From positions 370,949 to 434,948 of the forward strand of contig JADANN010000361.1 in NCBI GenBank assembly GCA_018806985.1: a stretch of 64,000 nt of DNA, written 5' to 3'. The number at the start of each line of letters is the position of its first letter. Within the stretch, counting starts at the first letter, position 1. The notes under the pieces are model-generated. The model was not told where the DNA came from. It worked only from the letters and a program-made list of their open reading frames with translations, and searched no databases. This stretch comes from Angiostrongylus vasorum (taxonomy: Eukaryota; Nematoda; Chromadorea; Rhabditida; Metastrongylidae). The position numbers and the translations under genes are program-made. Of this stretch, positions 22,478 through 33,881 are shown in pieces.

Positions 22478-25400
22478 ATGAACCAAAGCAGTGGAACAAT
22501 CGAGGATCAAATACGACAGGTCGATCGGGTTATTAAGGTGGGCTAGTAATCGTGCAAACAACCATTTCTGCAAAATCATCCCTATAATTCTCACGGTTAT
22601 CCTTTCTTATAAAATCACTGACTCATAAAAAACGGCAAGAATCGCAGTTTTTCATTTATCATATTAAAACAAAAAAATCTGCCATAGGTTTGCCTCAAGT
22701 AGCACGATTCAATAGCCCTCCGAGAGCCCGTTTTCAATGGAAAACTGAAAGCATTTTCAAAGCACCTTCATTTGCAACTGCTATGTTTACTCACTTCATG
22801 TTCCTCGTCTAGGGATGCACAAATCACCAAGGATATAAGTATATACAATAACTGGAGATATAAGAAGAATTAGAACAGATATCATGAAGTAGCACACCTG
22901 ATTAAATTTCCGATCGCTATGTAGGGAAACTACGTTCGATTCATACTTGCTAAGCAGTTCAGTAAAGCAAAAGCGCTCCTTTGAACACGATCACTTTCTT
23001 AATTCCATTCTACCTATTTGAAATATTGACATAATTCACTGATTCGTGCTCTGTTTAGTAGCACGAATTTCGTAATAAGTGGCTAAAGCACTCTGGCGAG
23101 ACGTCCCAGTAGCAGTTAACAATGGAATAATCAATATTGTGTTATATAAGCTTTCGCACTCACTCATGTGTTGAGTGTAGAAGAATAATTTATTACGCGC
23201 CAATTATTATTGGATTTGGAGTAAATTCTACCTTTCTTTTATAATAACGTTGTATCCAAGTTATACTGAGCACCTAACTATCCCCGTAATACTAAGGAAC
23301 TAAATGTGATCAATCGCGCTATGAATCAAAGAGCGTCAGTGGAAGAAGCTCATCCCATTATTAATGGACCATTATTAATCGTATTCCATGCAGATTCCTC
23401 ATGCAATTATTCTAATTCTCTTCGTATAGTCGTCTGTTCTGGATGAGATGTTAGAAATCATTGCCAACAGCCATATCCATTTATAGTGCCGTCATTACGT
23501 TTCATAAATGCCTAGCTAACTGATGATAGGTATTTGTTTACTCGAATGAATTCGTTCGATTTCCTGAGTAGTGTACGTTTTTTTGCATTCCTCATATCAA
23601 AAATGAAAACAGCTGCCGATCCCAGTCAACTGACACAAGTGAGCTCATTTTTGGACGCTAAAGAACTGTTTATTCATTTCCTGAGATTTAAGTGTTAAAT
23701 GAAAAACGTTGGCCGAACATCTCTTACAATGTAATCCAAGCGAAGCCATGAAATCTCATTCGGCCTTAGAGCTAAGTTCTAACGCAGTTCCACGACGCGT
23801 CTGTTAGTTCCTAACCAAATAAATTTATAGCACATTCCCATGTGTGTGAAAAGTATTCTTATGCATAGTTATTTATGGCATACTTGTTTTTTGAAATGTA
23901 AGTCACACATTCTTCATCCTTCTCCCCATCCGTTATATTTTGTTCATCCAGTGTTTTATTTTGTTTCACAAGTCTTGAACGAAAAAGTCGTAGAAACGTA
24001 TTTGTGATAATCATTGTTCTATTTTATATGCTATATTAGTGTTGCTCACTAGTGCACTAAGCACACATATGGCTCCCTTTATGTAACGAAAAGAAGCATA
24101 AATGGATTTGCGGAATCATCAGGAGCTGACAGATGAATGCACAAATAGTCGTTGAAGCGTGAAATGTTTGGACCAAGCAAAAAGAACATTAAAAGGAAAA
24201 CATTGTTATGTATCCATGTTAGTTTTAGGAATGCGAGAACTCTCGAAAAAGTTTAGAGCAGCTGGCTCGACGACTTGATGATCTGAATGATGTAGGTTGT
24301 TTTTAATTCAGTATCTCCAGCCTTGATTACTATAGGAATCATTGCAGCTGTAAAAATTTCATATGAGATCTTCCAGATAATCATTTTCAAACTAAGCACC
24401 GTGTTTTTCATACTTATTGTGCTCGGAAGAAGGCTTCATCGTAACACTTTACAAAACCACTTTTACAAGTTACGTCAACGCGATGCCGATCGCTAGCATT
24501 TACGAATTCTGGCGCTAATATTTGATGTCACCTGTGTGGCTACCGGTGACCATATAGACAGCAGTATTAACTATCATATCAATTGCGATTAACATGTCAG
24601 GACGTGCAGACCACCAATCCATCCACATTTAGTTGAAAGGGACTTCTGAAGGATACTGTCATTGTAGAGAAGAGCTGAGTCCTCCGAGAAAATGCTCATA
24701 GAAGATAGCAAATAGAATAGTGGAAATGACTAAGGCTCTTTATCATTTGGAAAATTTCATAATATTTAGTAAGAATATTGTACCAAAAGTTACTGCTAAT
24801 CCTGTTATTGCATTGACCATTGTTTACGATTGTCAGTTTCAGAATATAGCGACCTCATTAACATAAAAACGTCCCAAATTAAACAGAGCCCTCTATCTTA
24901 ATGGAAACGCTGGTTCTTAGATTGCGAACGCAAATCATTTCGTAGTTTCAGAATTTCACTCATAGCGATCTCTGCCTAGTATCGTTATTATTGTCGTTAT
25001 TTCTCGATATTCTTGTTAAGCAAACACGTCGTGTTACTTTATTCGCTATTTCGTTAAAGCTAACGTTTCGGCAGTATCGCCTTCTTCGTCAAATCAAGGG
25101 ACTTCACGAGATTTGCAGTCAACCAGAGGATAGCCAACAAGTACGAGGCATCGAGATGAAACTACTTCGAGCTCCACTACGAAGCAAGCAGAATGAGTGC
25201 CAGAATGAGGATGTGTGCGACGAAGGAACATCCTTGTGCCTTGTATTTGGAGGATCGCCTTCGGTCGAGAATAGTTGGCTTTAAAGAAAGCGATACTGCC
25301 GGAACGTCAGCTTTAACGAAATAAAGAATAAAGTAACACCTCATGTTTACCTAGCAAGAATATTGAGAACTATTTGATCAATGCCGAGGTTAATAGAAAG

Positions 25401-28400
25401 TCGGTCGCGGGGATTGTCATTATTATTATTAATAGTACCTTTTCCGAAGTAGTTTATCAATGGTCAGTATAATTTGGTAGTAATGTTGACCACTCGCTCA
25501 CTTCGTTCTTTCATAGTTCTGGCCAAGGGATAAAAGGATAAAAGAATAAAGCTCTCGGCGTTGATCAATCCCCTGAGGGATGCGCCATGCATTCGACTTC
25601 ATTAAGCATCGTTTGGAGGTGATTGAATGTATATCTGGCCTTTACAATGAGTCGCGATGGCCTACCGATGTATCGAGCCAGTGCTGCTATTCTCTCAGTC
25701 TGGTAGCAATTTCCGACTCCGGAGGATGGAAGGCTTGATGGACCATGGGCGCGGCGATCGATTCCACGTGTGTGTTGCAGTGCGCCTCCGACCATTGTGC
25801 CACACGCGTCCTTAGCCAAGGGACAAGAAGCAGTAATATATACGTTGGTGATAAATTTCGTCAATTATGTAATAAATTGCAAACGTTTCGTGAAACGTAA
25901 AACGGTTTCGAGATTTTGCATAAAGTACAGTAGAACATCTTTTCAACATATTACGTAATAGAGAATTAATTAAAGAAGAGTTCGACGAATCCATTAGGAT
26001 GTCTAGCTATGATTAATTAAACAGCTATGATTAAATAAGCACGAAAAACTCACAGTCTGTAAACACCTAGGGACTGATGACTTCCACCGTCACAATGCGG
26101 AAGCAACTGCCGATTTCAGCTTCAAGCCAGCAAATCTCACTTTCAAGTGAATTTTACTAATTGGAATAGGTGACATTGTAATCTACAGATCTTCGGCAGT
26201 ACAATACAAGATCATTTATTTTGCCAAGGTGAAATCCTGAACCTAGCCACCAGAAATTGTGCTTTCGTCGCTTTTTTTGTACGGATTTCGAGAACGAAAA
26301 CAACTAGACAAGTTATATTTCGCTCATTAAGAACATATTGATGCCTCCAAACGCGTACTGAGGTTGATGAGTGCCGAGGTTTGGTTTGGAATTTTATGAA
26401 ATTAAACTCAGTTTTAATCTCTTTTGGATGTCTTGATTTTAAACAATTTGGGAAATCAAATAAAACGGAATATGTTCTCTTGTGCAAACACGATAAAGTC
26501 TCTTCTATAAGAGGCAATCACGTCTTCAACTCCTCAAGTATTATAGTTATCGATTATAGCAGTTTGCAAACAACCAGCTTAGGACACTAATGGTAAATAT
26601 CATCAATGAACGCATGCTTTCTCCCACATTCCAGCTAAGAAACAATGTTTTGGCTAAGAGAAAGTCACACCAAGAGCTTAGGTTGGGACAGTGGGAATGA
26701 CAAATGACACACAACACGTAAGCCCTCGGAATGGGTAATTGCGGGTTCAAGATCACCTGAAGTTCCGAGCTTTGCTCATATCTGAGTGTTCTTGCGGTTG
26801 CAAAAACATCACTCGTTTAGGAAGTGAAGAGGTATCGCGATTTCCTGAGTCACGAGAAGTCACGAAGAGACCCAGCACTATACAAAACGAACAACGTCGA
26901 TCGGCCAAGTGCTTATAACGAAAACATCTGCAGCACTATGAATAGCCTTACTTCACAGCTTACATTGGTAGGTATTTAACATTGTTCGCATTAGCAAACT
27001 TTTCTAAATTGTTTACTTTGGATAAAAAATTGATTTGTAGGTAATGTATGTGTATCCCAACTATAATAGTTTAAAAAAAAATGCCGTTTCTACGCTTCAA
27101 GTCGATTTAAGACCATTGAAGTAGACATCAATGTAATCAGGAAAATGAGTAACTAAAACTCTGTTTGATGTTGCTATTTCTTCGTACTCCGTTGCTGAAC
27201 AGGATTTCTACTTAATCCAAATAGGAATCCGCTACAGTGACATCGAAATCCTCAGTAATTTTGACGTCAACGTGTTAACGAGTCAGTGTAATAAATCTAA
27301 TTCTAAGAAAATTGACTCTCAAAAAATCCTTGTTCACGTGAGAGATCCGGCTTCTCGCTATGTTAGTTGCGTTCGTCGCAGGAAGGGGGTTATACTTGGA
27401 CAAAAGTTGACCATATAATTTTTAACCTTTTTGCTTACTGCCTACTATTTTTGATGGCAGGGTATATTGCAAAATATAACTTCAACAGAAGCTGAGATAT
27501 TTGCAAAACTCTGGACCGCAGGTGCTTATGAGTGGGGAACGAACGCGCTATTTTCCTTTCCGGGGAGTAACGCGTTCACCCACCACACCATGCGGGTCCT
27601 TCGTTTCGCCTGTCTCTCAGCTAGTTCTATCAATCTTTTTGCCATCAGCAAGGGCCCGCATGGTGTGGTGGTAGAACGCGTTACTCCCCGGAAAGGACAA
27701 TAGCGCGTTCGTTCCCCACCATAAACACCTGCGGTCCAGAGTTTGCAAATATCTCAGCTTCGTTGAAGTTGACCATATACTTACATTTCAACAAAGAAAG
27801 AAAAGCTGCACGTCTATATGGCATCAGCCTGATACAAAACACATGAATATAACCACCTACAGAGTTGCGCTAGCCGATTCATCGATGGAAATATCGCAGA
27901 AACATGAAGAACGAATTAGTTTTATTTTCGCTCTGTAGTTCACACCGTATCCGTCAACAATCTGCTACTAAGCTACAACTAGGTCATTTTTAATTGAAAA
28001 GTGATTAATTCCAGGAATGGTCGGAGAAATTACGCTTTATTCACAATAGCCTTCAGACTTCTGTACCGTCTACCCCTGGTTCAAGAAACTCGGATAGAAA
28101 CTAAATACATCCTATGCCCTTTTCGCTTATGTGAATCCACCTAACAATTTGTATGCCATGATGATTTAAACCTAGCCGATATTCCTGTTGTTCTTCAACA
28201 ATCGCACAAAAACAATGCCGTAGGATTAATTAAAAAAAAGAATCTGTATGTTCAACATAGAACTTAATGGAGAAATTCGAAAGCCGATGGAAAATTACAA
28301 ATGCTTGCTTATGCAATTTTCAAAGAATGTAGTGGTGATGCACATTCATTAATTGCTGGCCAATTTTTCAGTCACTTGAAAAACAACAATCTTGATGGGA

Positions 28401-31400
28401 AGCAATCTTTCGAAAAGGTCATCTTCATGCACACAGGTCCTATTTTTCGAATTCCAGCCGACTTATGAGGCACTACTGAATGGAGAGGGTTTTGAACTCG
28501 CCATGAGTATCATAACTTAGTATCACTTTAACAATGAAGAAAAAAGTGCTTTCAAGAAAAGAAAGAAACTTTGAAACGTTGGGCAGGAATACATCAAAAA
28601 TGGCCAGCACATATGTGATCTTTCTATTTTACACCTCTTCCCTGATGGGCTTCACAAAGGAAGATGCTTACGCCGAAGTTTGGCCTTATTATTTCGTTTT
28701 TGAGCAATCTAGTCAACTTTTCGATTTCCTAAACTCAGTTTCGAAAATGTCTTCCTGTACAGACATTTAACACCAACGTTGCCCACCACTATAAATATTG
28801 TAGAAGCATACTATCTCTAATCCTCCTTACTTTTGAGGCTGTCATAATCGAAGATATTTCGGCTGAGTGTGACAAATTAAATTTATTACGTTGAAGCTAG
28901 ATATGATAGCTCTTCTTCTCCTTGTGAAATTGATGAATAAATTTCTATAACAAATATCTGTTGCTTATGTCGTAGCCCTAATAAATCTGTCTAAAACCTA
29001 ATTACTGTTCAAACGCTGTCGTCTAATACTTTTTCCTAAAAGCTTAGCTTACAGTGATATCAATCCGGTGAAAATAAAGCTTGCATAAAATGAATATTGT
29101 GACGTTTAATTCAATGAGTTCAAATTCGGGTGCATCCAAAGCCGTGCATCAGAGATATGAGTGTTGACGACGAATAAGATCAAAGCAGCTTTCAGTAGTT
29201 GATAACGAGCATCTGGAGACAACGATTGCAACCTACCCTCTAAAAAACTACTCGAAAGTTTGAAGAATAAATCAGCATCCAGAACTCAACAATAATTTAT
29301 CACAAGGAAGATACTGGAAGAATGAAAAAACCCGATAAGTGGATACCACACCATTACAGCGAAAGTAGAAGATCCTCGTTATAAAGACTGCTTTGAGCTT
29401 ATTTTTACACAACAAAAACGATTTGTTCCCTGACAACATCGTGACATTTGACACAAAACGATCGAGAGCCAGTCATTTCATTGTTTTCTCTCCTGCTAAA
29501 CCTAACGTACTCCTAGCGTTCACTCAACAGCACATAACATTTGTACATCTCTTCTGTGGAACAGATAACAAAGTAATCATCTATATATTTACAGTGGAAG
29601 TAACCAGAGGTTGATTACTGGTGCTTATATCTAAGCGATGCAATGGCTTGTTGGCAGTCGCTATTACATTATCAACCCTCTTATTTATGCGAAACTCTCC
29701 ACGGGCCATCGAAAAAACTAGGTAATTTAGGCGCCCTTTTACGAGAGCCATGAGTTGCCGAATCAAGAAACCATACATATCCATTGCCCTTCGTGTTGCA
29801 TAAGGAGTTCCAGGATGGCTTGCATAGCGGAGTCATTCCATCCATTTGCATAGAAGGCGGAAACGTCGATAGACTCCATCACGTACGCGGTGTTGTTCGC
29901 CCTAGGGCAAGTCTGCATCCTTCGCTCTACAGTTTCTTTCTCGTCCATATGTTGCCTGTTCCACTCATTATATGGCCGGCCCATCTGTGCTAGAGCTTCG
30001 CAATTCGGTTAGATATTGAGTGTGCCGATTATACATTTCAGAAGACATCGTTTAAGCGGTCTCTGTGAGTAGTGCGCTGTATTCTTGACGTAGTAAAGTA
30101 TCAGCTCTGCTGCATAACAAAGCGCTGGAAGATCCGTTGAACCGAACAGAGATGGGCTCGGATTTTCAGGTCCATTTGTTGGTCGCTGGCTTTCTTGAGT
30201 GGGACGAGTGTTGCGCAAGTTGGTCTGTTTTTTCTACTTAATTATGCCTTCACATGTTGTTCTCAATATTCATTGTAAGCCCATGATATACATACGAAGT
30301 GGTTTCTGCAATCAAAAAAAGCCTCCAGTTCGACATATGATTGTTCTTCGCTCCATGGTTCTTCATGTCACAAAAACATCTAAAGACCTTAAACCTATCG
30401 CTTTTACCATTTTGACCCATTTCTTGGTTAAAAACTTCTCAATTTCTCTTCTGAATTCTTTTTAGATCATGCTTGATACGGGAAGCATCTTCAAGATGCT
30501 TCCCTCGTTATCTCAGCATCTAGCGAAGATTTGCTACGAACTGTACACTTTTATCACTAATACTAATGCTTTATAACTCTGCCAGTTTTCGAACCTATCG
30601 CCGCCACATTTTTGTGTTTGCGTGAAAAACCCGCGGTCAAAACCAGCATCACCGCTCTTGCGGCCTCTCATTACCGCGCAGAAAAAATTCCGCTGCCTCA
30701 AAAAAGCACAGAAGCGCTGCACGGGAGAAGCGAGAGCTGATATTTAGAGAAATCAGTAGCAGTGAATTTATCTCCAGAACACTTTCAGACGGCAGCTAGT
30801 TGGTAACCGTTTATATGACCATCCATGCGTTACGTATAATCTTCCCTAAATAGTATAGACGATGATTCCACAAGTTCTGGTACGGTGTACCTTATTTCTT
30901 TTAACGCGTATGAGGAAGAAAATATTGCCGAAACCCGGAAACGGACGTCCGTATAAAGGAACGTATAGATAGTAATAGCAAAGTTAAACAAAATACAGCA
31001 CTAAGCTCACACAGGAGACAGGGATTTGGTGACGAAGATTTCGAAGTAGAAGTCACTATCCTCGCACAGGCATCTGGAAATTCAGCCTATCACGCGAGAT
31101 CTCACAAAATTTCTTAGAATGATATTTCAAGGTGACAGTGGAACATCACGCATCCATGTGAACTCTGTTCGGTTAGTCTCCATGTGTAATAGTCGGTGGG
31201 AAAACTCATAGAAAGCCTGTGAGTGCGTGAAGAACTTGTTTTCTTTCCAATGCTGTTCAAATCTAGATATCTACGGTTTTTTTTTGTCCGGATTATTGAG
31301 GTGTTTGGCAGACTAAGGTGTCAGTTAGATTATCCTTTCCAAGCTCTGAAAAGGCGAAATCCACCAAATGTCAGCTTTCGTGGACAAATAAATAGTGTAG

Positions 31401-31598
31401 CAGAAACCTCGTGTTTGTATTTTAAGAAGACAACAAATTAATGATCAGTCGAATGGAGCGGATAAATTTCTTCAGGAAATCGATAAAATGCGCCAAGAAC
31501 TGGAACGGCTGCAATCAGCAAATATCACGGATTTCGTCGCTCTACGCACTCCACAACCAACTACATCTCTCTCACGCACCCACACCACTACTTTCTGA
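22478..31598 (+). CDS. small coiled-coil protein, multi-exon, unrecognised
   Basis: Four exons join in phase 0: 22478-22537 (start MNQSSGTIEDQIRQVDRVIK), 24230-24292 (ECENSRKSLEQLARRLDDLN), 26821-26967 (EVKRYRDFLSHEKSRRDPAL, then NNVDRPSAYNENICSTMNSL) and 31449-31598 (DKFLQEIDKMRQELERLQS, ending in a Thr/Ser-rich tail TSLSRTHTTTF and TGA). Donors are GTGGGC, GTAGGT and GTAGGT. Acceptors are TTTTAG, GTTTAG and a weaker GATCAG. Exons 1, 2 and 4 predict amphipathic coiled-coil segments, giving a soluble protein of about 139 residues. The upstream frame is open for 65 codons, so the start could lie further 5'. A missing exon in the 4.5-kb last intron cannot be excluded. Introns hold a PLE-derived fold-back, a SINE A, a hairpin element and a PLE relic. 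I do not recognise the family. Confidence 0.6.
23603..23638 (+). CDS. possible alternative first exon of the coiled-coil gene
   Basis: A short ATG-initiated frame, MKTAADPSQLTQ, ends at a strong donor (CAA|GTGAGC) in phase 0. It could splice to the exon at 24230 and replace the first 20 residues. No upstream acceptor is obvious, which fits a separate promoter. It may equally be chance. Confidence 0.3.
24300..24985. other. intron sequence, nothing recognised
   Basis: Lies between exons 2 and 3 of the coiled-coil gene and left of the PLE-derived fold-back. Confidence 0.4.
25059..25090 (-). ncRNA. hammerhead-like motif, left arm
   Basis: Minus strand: GACGAAGAAGGCGATACTGC, then CGAAACGTTAGCT. 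Stem II and GAAAC are intact, but the CTGA part has become GACGA, so it is probably inactive. Confidence 0.4.
25277..25312 (+). ncRNA. hammerhead-like motif, right arm
   Basis: GGCTTTAAAGAAAGCGATAC, then TGCCGGAACGTCAGCT. GAAAC has become GGAAC and CTGA has become TTAA, so this copy looks degenerate. Confidence 0.4.
25558..25822 (-). repeat. SINE family A copy, nearly complete
   Basis: On the minus strand: a tRNA-like head GTGGCACAATGGTCGGAGGC with box B GGAATCGATCGCC, then CCATCAAGCCTTCCATCCTC, a core, GAATGCATGGCGCATCCCTC and GATTGATCAACGCCGAGAGC. It is inserted in the intron of the coiled-coil gene. Confidence 0.8.
25830..26800. other. intron sequence, nothing recognised
   Basis: Between SINE A and exon 3 of the coiled-coil gene. 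Only short frames. Confidence 0.4.
27455..27775. mobile_element. fold-back (long hairpin) element
   Basis: Left arm 27487-27603 and right arm 27655-27770 are inverted copies containing AGCTGAGATATTTGCAAAAC, GAACGAACGCGCTATT, TTTCCGGGGAGTAACGCGTT and CCACCACACCATGCGGG. A loop of only about 50 bases joins them. It has no reading frame of note. A second copy lies at 52.59-53.05 kb. Confidence 0.8.
27780..29390. other. intron sequence, nothing recognised
   Basis: Long A+T-rich intron part of the coiled-coil gene. A 78-codon plus-strand frame at 28534 has no coding features that I can defend. Confidence 0.35.
29400..30530 (-). pseudogene. PLE reverse transcriptase relic
   Basis: Minus-strand pieces match the RT at 7.5-8.55 kb: NTAYVMESIDVSAFYANGWN and DSAMQAILELLMQHEGQW, then LIRQLMALVKGRLNYL and FRINKRVDNVIATANK. 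The region at 29480-29600 aligns with the YVDD area but is disrupted. Several stops and frame changes are present. Together with the plus-strand end at 30.88-31.39 kb it repeats the inverted architecture of the 6.5-9.3 kb element. Confidence 0.75.
30535..30880. other. unassigned segment inside the PLE relic
   Basis: About 190 bases (30540-30730) with GCCGCCACATTTTTGTGTTT and CTTGCGGCCTCTCATTACC have no PLE counterpart and may be a nested insertion. I cannot classify it. Confidence 0.35.
30880..31395 (+). pseudogene. PLE endonuclease and 3'-end relic
   Basis: Plus-strand remnants of the GIY-YIG and 3' region: AACGCGTATGAGGAAGAAAA, then ATTGCCGAAACCCGGAAACG, TTCGAAGTAGAAGTCACTATC, then a degenerate ribozyme-like end CTCTGAAAAGGCGAAATCCA. 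The minus-strand RT lies on the other side, giving the inverted arrangement. Confidence 0.65.
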
Positions 31599-31754
31599 GG
31601 TAATGCTCAACTAAGAACCCACTGCACAAAACTCTCTCAAATAATTCTGCAGCTTGAGTACTCCAGAATTCTTAACTTCAGGACTGAATTAATTTTCGTA
31701 CCACTCGTAAAAAATATATAGGGCTCTAGCAGCCCTCAATGTGATGAGTGCTGC

Positions 31755-31880
31755 AGAAGGGTAGCGAAGTGGTAGTGATCCCGTTAGGCTGATGTCTCGA
31801 CTTACCCAAACACTAGTTCTATTCGCGCTCGGGCTCTGACTTACCAAGCCTCTCATTCTTCCGATATCAAAGATTTAACA
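31755..31880 (+). repeat. SINE family B head fragment
   Basis: GGTAGCGAAGTGGTAGTGAT (box A) and CTAGTTCTATTCGCGCTCGG (degenerate box B), followed by ACCAAGCCTCTCATTC. It then loses similarity. Confidence 0.5.
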
Positions 31881-31889
31881 CGAGACATG

Positions 31890-33390
31890 TCTGAGACAAG
31901 CTGATGTCGTCTAATCTACGAAAGAAAGCCCTAACACGGCTGTTTTCGGATGAATCGTATCACCAGCATTTCACAGCACACGTGCCGGAAAGGAAGATTC
32001 CTTTTCTTTTTTTCTCAATTCTTTCATTTCTTTATTTTTTTTTATAAACTTTCAAGCAGCAGCTGAAGCCACGCACAAGAAGTACGAAGACAATCGCACA
32101 TAGTGAATGAGATGGAACGAATCGATTACAAGTGCTGGGATCTGCACAGTGTGATACACGTAATATCGGGCTATGTAGGAATAATAATAGCAATAATTTA
32201 TGAAGTTGTGCTGAATTCATTGCATTTGCTTCTGAATTGCGTCCACTGGACGTACCTGATTTGCTTGCAAAGGTGGCTCACGATTCGAGTGGTTAGGAGT
32301 TGTGAACAAATATCATTAGAGGGATTGAATCAAAAAAATTCCCAGGACTATGTGAGAAGAAATAAATCCTGTATCAATATACAATTATACCTAGTCGAAT
32401 AATATTCTAATTCTATGAGGAGCTTGTTTTCAAACGGGATACACAGCATTACACTGATTTCTTGTTTGCTGGTAGCAATTCATAACGTACTTTTTTTAAA
32501 ATGTGTATTAGAATTCTAGACTTTAGAATTGCTTCCCACTTTGGAGCATTGATGAGACCTAGGTAGATATGTGTTAACAGATATCTGTCTTGGCTTGGTG
32601 GATATGAAGTGGATGTGCAGCTACGGGTTGTTTGCGCTCGTTCAAGGTGTAACTGTCGCACTGTGCTTCTCGCAAGCACTTGATGTGGATGTTCGTAAGC
32701 CTTTCATTTTGTGCCTTGACGCTATCTCTCAAATCAGGCCAGTTCATCAGATGTTCTGTTTCCTTACCTGGCTTGAAATTTGAGGTTTCGAATTGTATAA
32801 TCGCGTGTGTAACTTCATAAATATGGAGTTTTTGCAGTTCCCATTATTTACGGCTTACATCGCCAATCCATCTCTATACACATATGTTGTATACGAAAAT
32901 CACTCACTAACTAGCACTGAAGACACGTTCCAGTTTATGGTAACAACTGAAAAAAATGGAAATTCTAAACTTTATTTCCTGGGATGACAACATAATTTGG
33001 ATTTCCACTTTCGTGATCGAAATAAGGTGTATTACTCTGCATTATCGTTTGTCCTACTCAGTCACCGAGTATTTCGCCCTCGGCGCATGCAAACTCAATT
33101 TGTCCATATCGCGAACAGAGTCACAGAAAAACCTTGAAATTGGATGCAATGCATCTTTTTTGCAGCTTATTCTTAGTTGAGAGTAGAGATGAGGATGTAA
33201 AACTCTTTGTGGAGGTGAGAGATACTGTAGAGAGATGAACTTCGCTGCAAATGGCGCTTCAGCATCCAGGAAAGTCACCTAGCCCAGATGGGATCCTAAA
33301 TACTTTATAATGGATGAGCATATGTGTAAGGTGGCATTTGCGTGAATAAAATGGGGTGACGATAAAATTGGGGCCCATGTAGTTAGAGGT
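31890..33390. other. intergenic, nothing recognised
   Basis: Lies between the coiled-coil gene and the MOLO1 gene. A T-rich tract and acceptor-like CAAGCAG near 32057 is followed by a 14-codon frame that could be an alternative last exon, but this is too weak to call. Confidence 0.35.
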
Positions 33391-33404
33391 GTCAGAGGTG
33401 ACAT

Positions 33405-33650
33405 GCACTACACACGCCGGCTTCTATTCGACCGTGCGCCCAGGCGTCACTAAGCATTCCACCCTCCACGATCGGCAAATTGGTGCTAGACCTCTCTGGA
33501 GGGATAGAACACTACCTTAATAGATCGGCAGGACTCCGAAAGTCATTATATAGGGCAGATATGCATCCATTCATCTCTAACGGTGCTTGATGAAGTCGTA
33601 TGCATGCGGTACTCCTCGGAAATTTACCAACGCTGGAAGTCTTATCATTT
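33405..33650 (+). repeat. SINE family A copy
   Basis: Core GCAAATTGGTGCTAGACCTC and GGAGGGATAG, tail CATTCATCTCTAACGGTGCT and GATGAAGTCGTATGCATGCG. It ends about 230 bases before the MOLO1 start codon. Confidence 0.7.
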
Positions 33651-33852
33651 AATCTTTTTATCACAACTTCACTGCATCTAGCATATTTTCTAGAACAAAT
33701 GCCTACTTTCCAGTTTCACGCAATGAAAATTCAGTGCTTTTGCCAACTGTTTCTTGACAGAGATAGTCTACCCAGTATCTATGCAGTGCACGTGCTCTTA
33801 TTCGTTGAAATAATTTTTCTTCGGTAGACCCGAAGCGATGCTGATTATTGGT

Positions 33853-33865
33853 ATATTTTCAACAG
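33853..33865 (+). promoter_or_regulatory. candidate trans-splice acceptor of the MOLO1 gene
   Basis: ATATTTTCAACAG ends 17 bases before the start codon with no obvious upstream exon, as is typical for spliced-leader addition in nematodes. An out-of-frame ATG at 33874 opens an 11-codon frame that overlaps the true start, so its use or avoidance would matter for translation. Confidence 0.4.
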
Positions 33866-33881
33866 CGACCTTCATGGTGAT

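Larger units (their letters stand above)
25002..25412 (+). mobile_element. PLE-derived fold-back element
   Basis: Inverted arms (about 25002-25090 and 25268-25370) share TGTTACTTTATTC-CTATTTCGTTAAAGCT-ACGTT and the hammerhead-like ends. A tail (25384-25412) matches in reverse the PLE tail at 6541-6562. The flanks ATTGTCGTTATT (24990-25001) and ATTGTCATTATT (25413-25424) look like a 12-bp target duplication with one change. There is no RT or endonuclease. It is a non-autonomous member whose 175-base interior has no match elsewhere in the window. Confidence 0.65.

Noticed and set aside
28534..28770. 78-codon frame resembling a small membrane protein
   Set aside because: No splice signals, domain or neighbour support. 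It lies in an A+T-rich intron.
31350..31388. Hammerhead motif at the 31-kb PLE end
   Set aside because: Both CTGANGA and GAAAC are mutated and stem II is lost.
32449..32679. Minus-strand frame rich in Ser, Thr and Arg
   Set aside because: No recognisable domain and no splice context. Probably chance.
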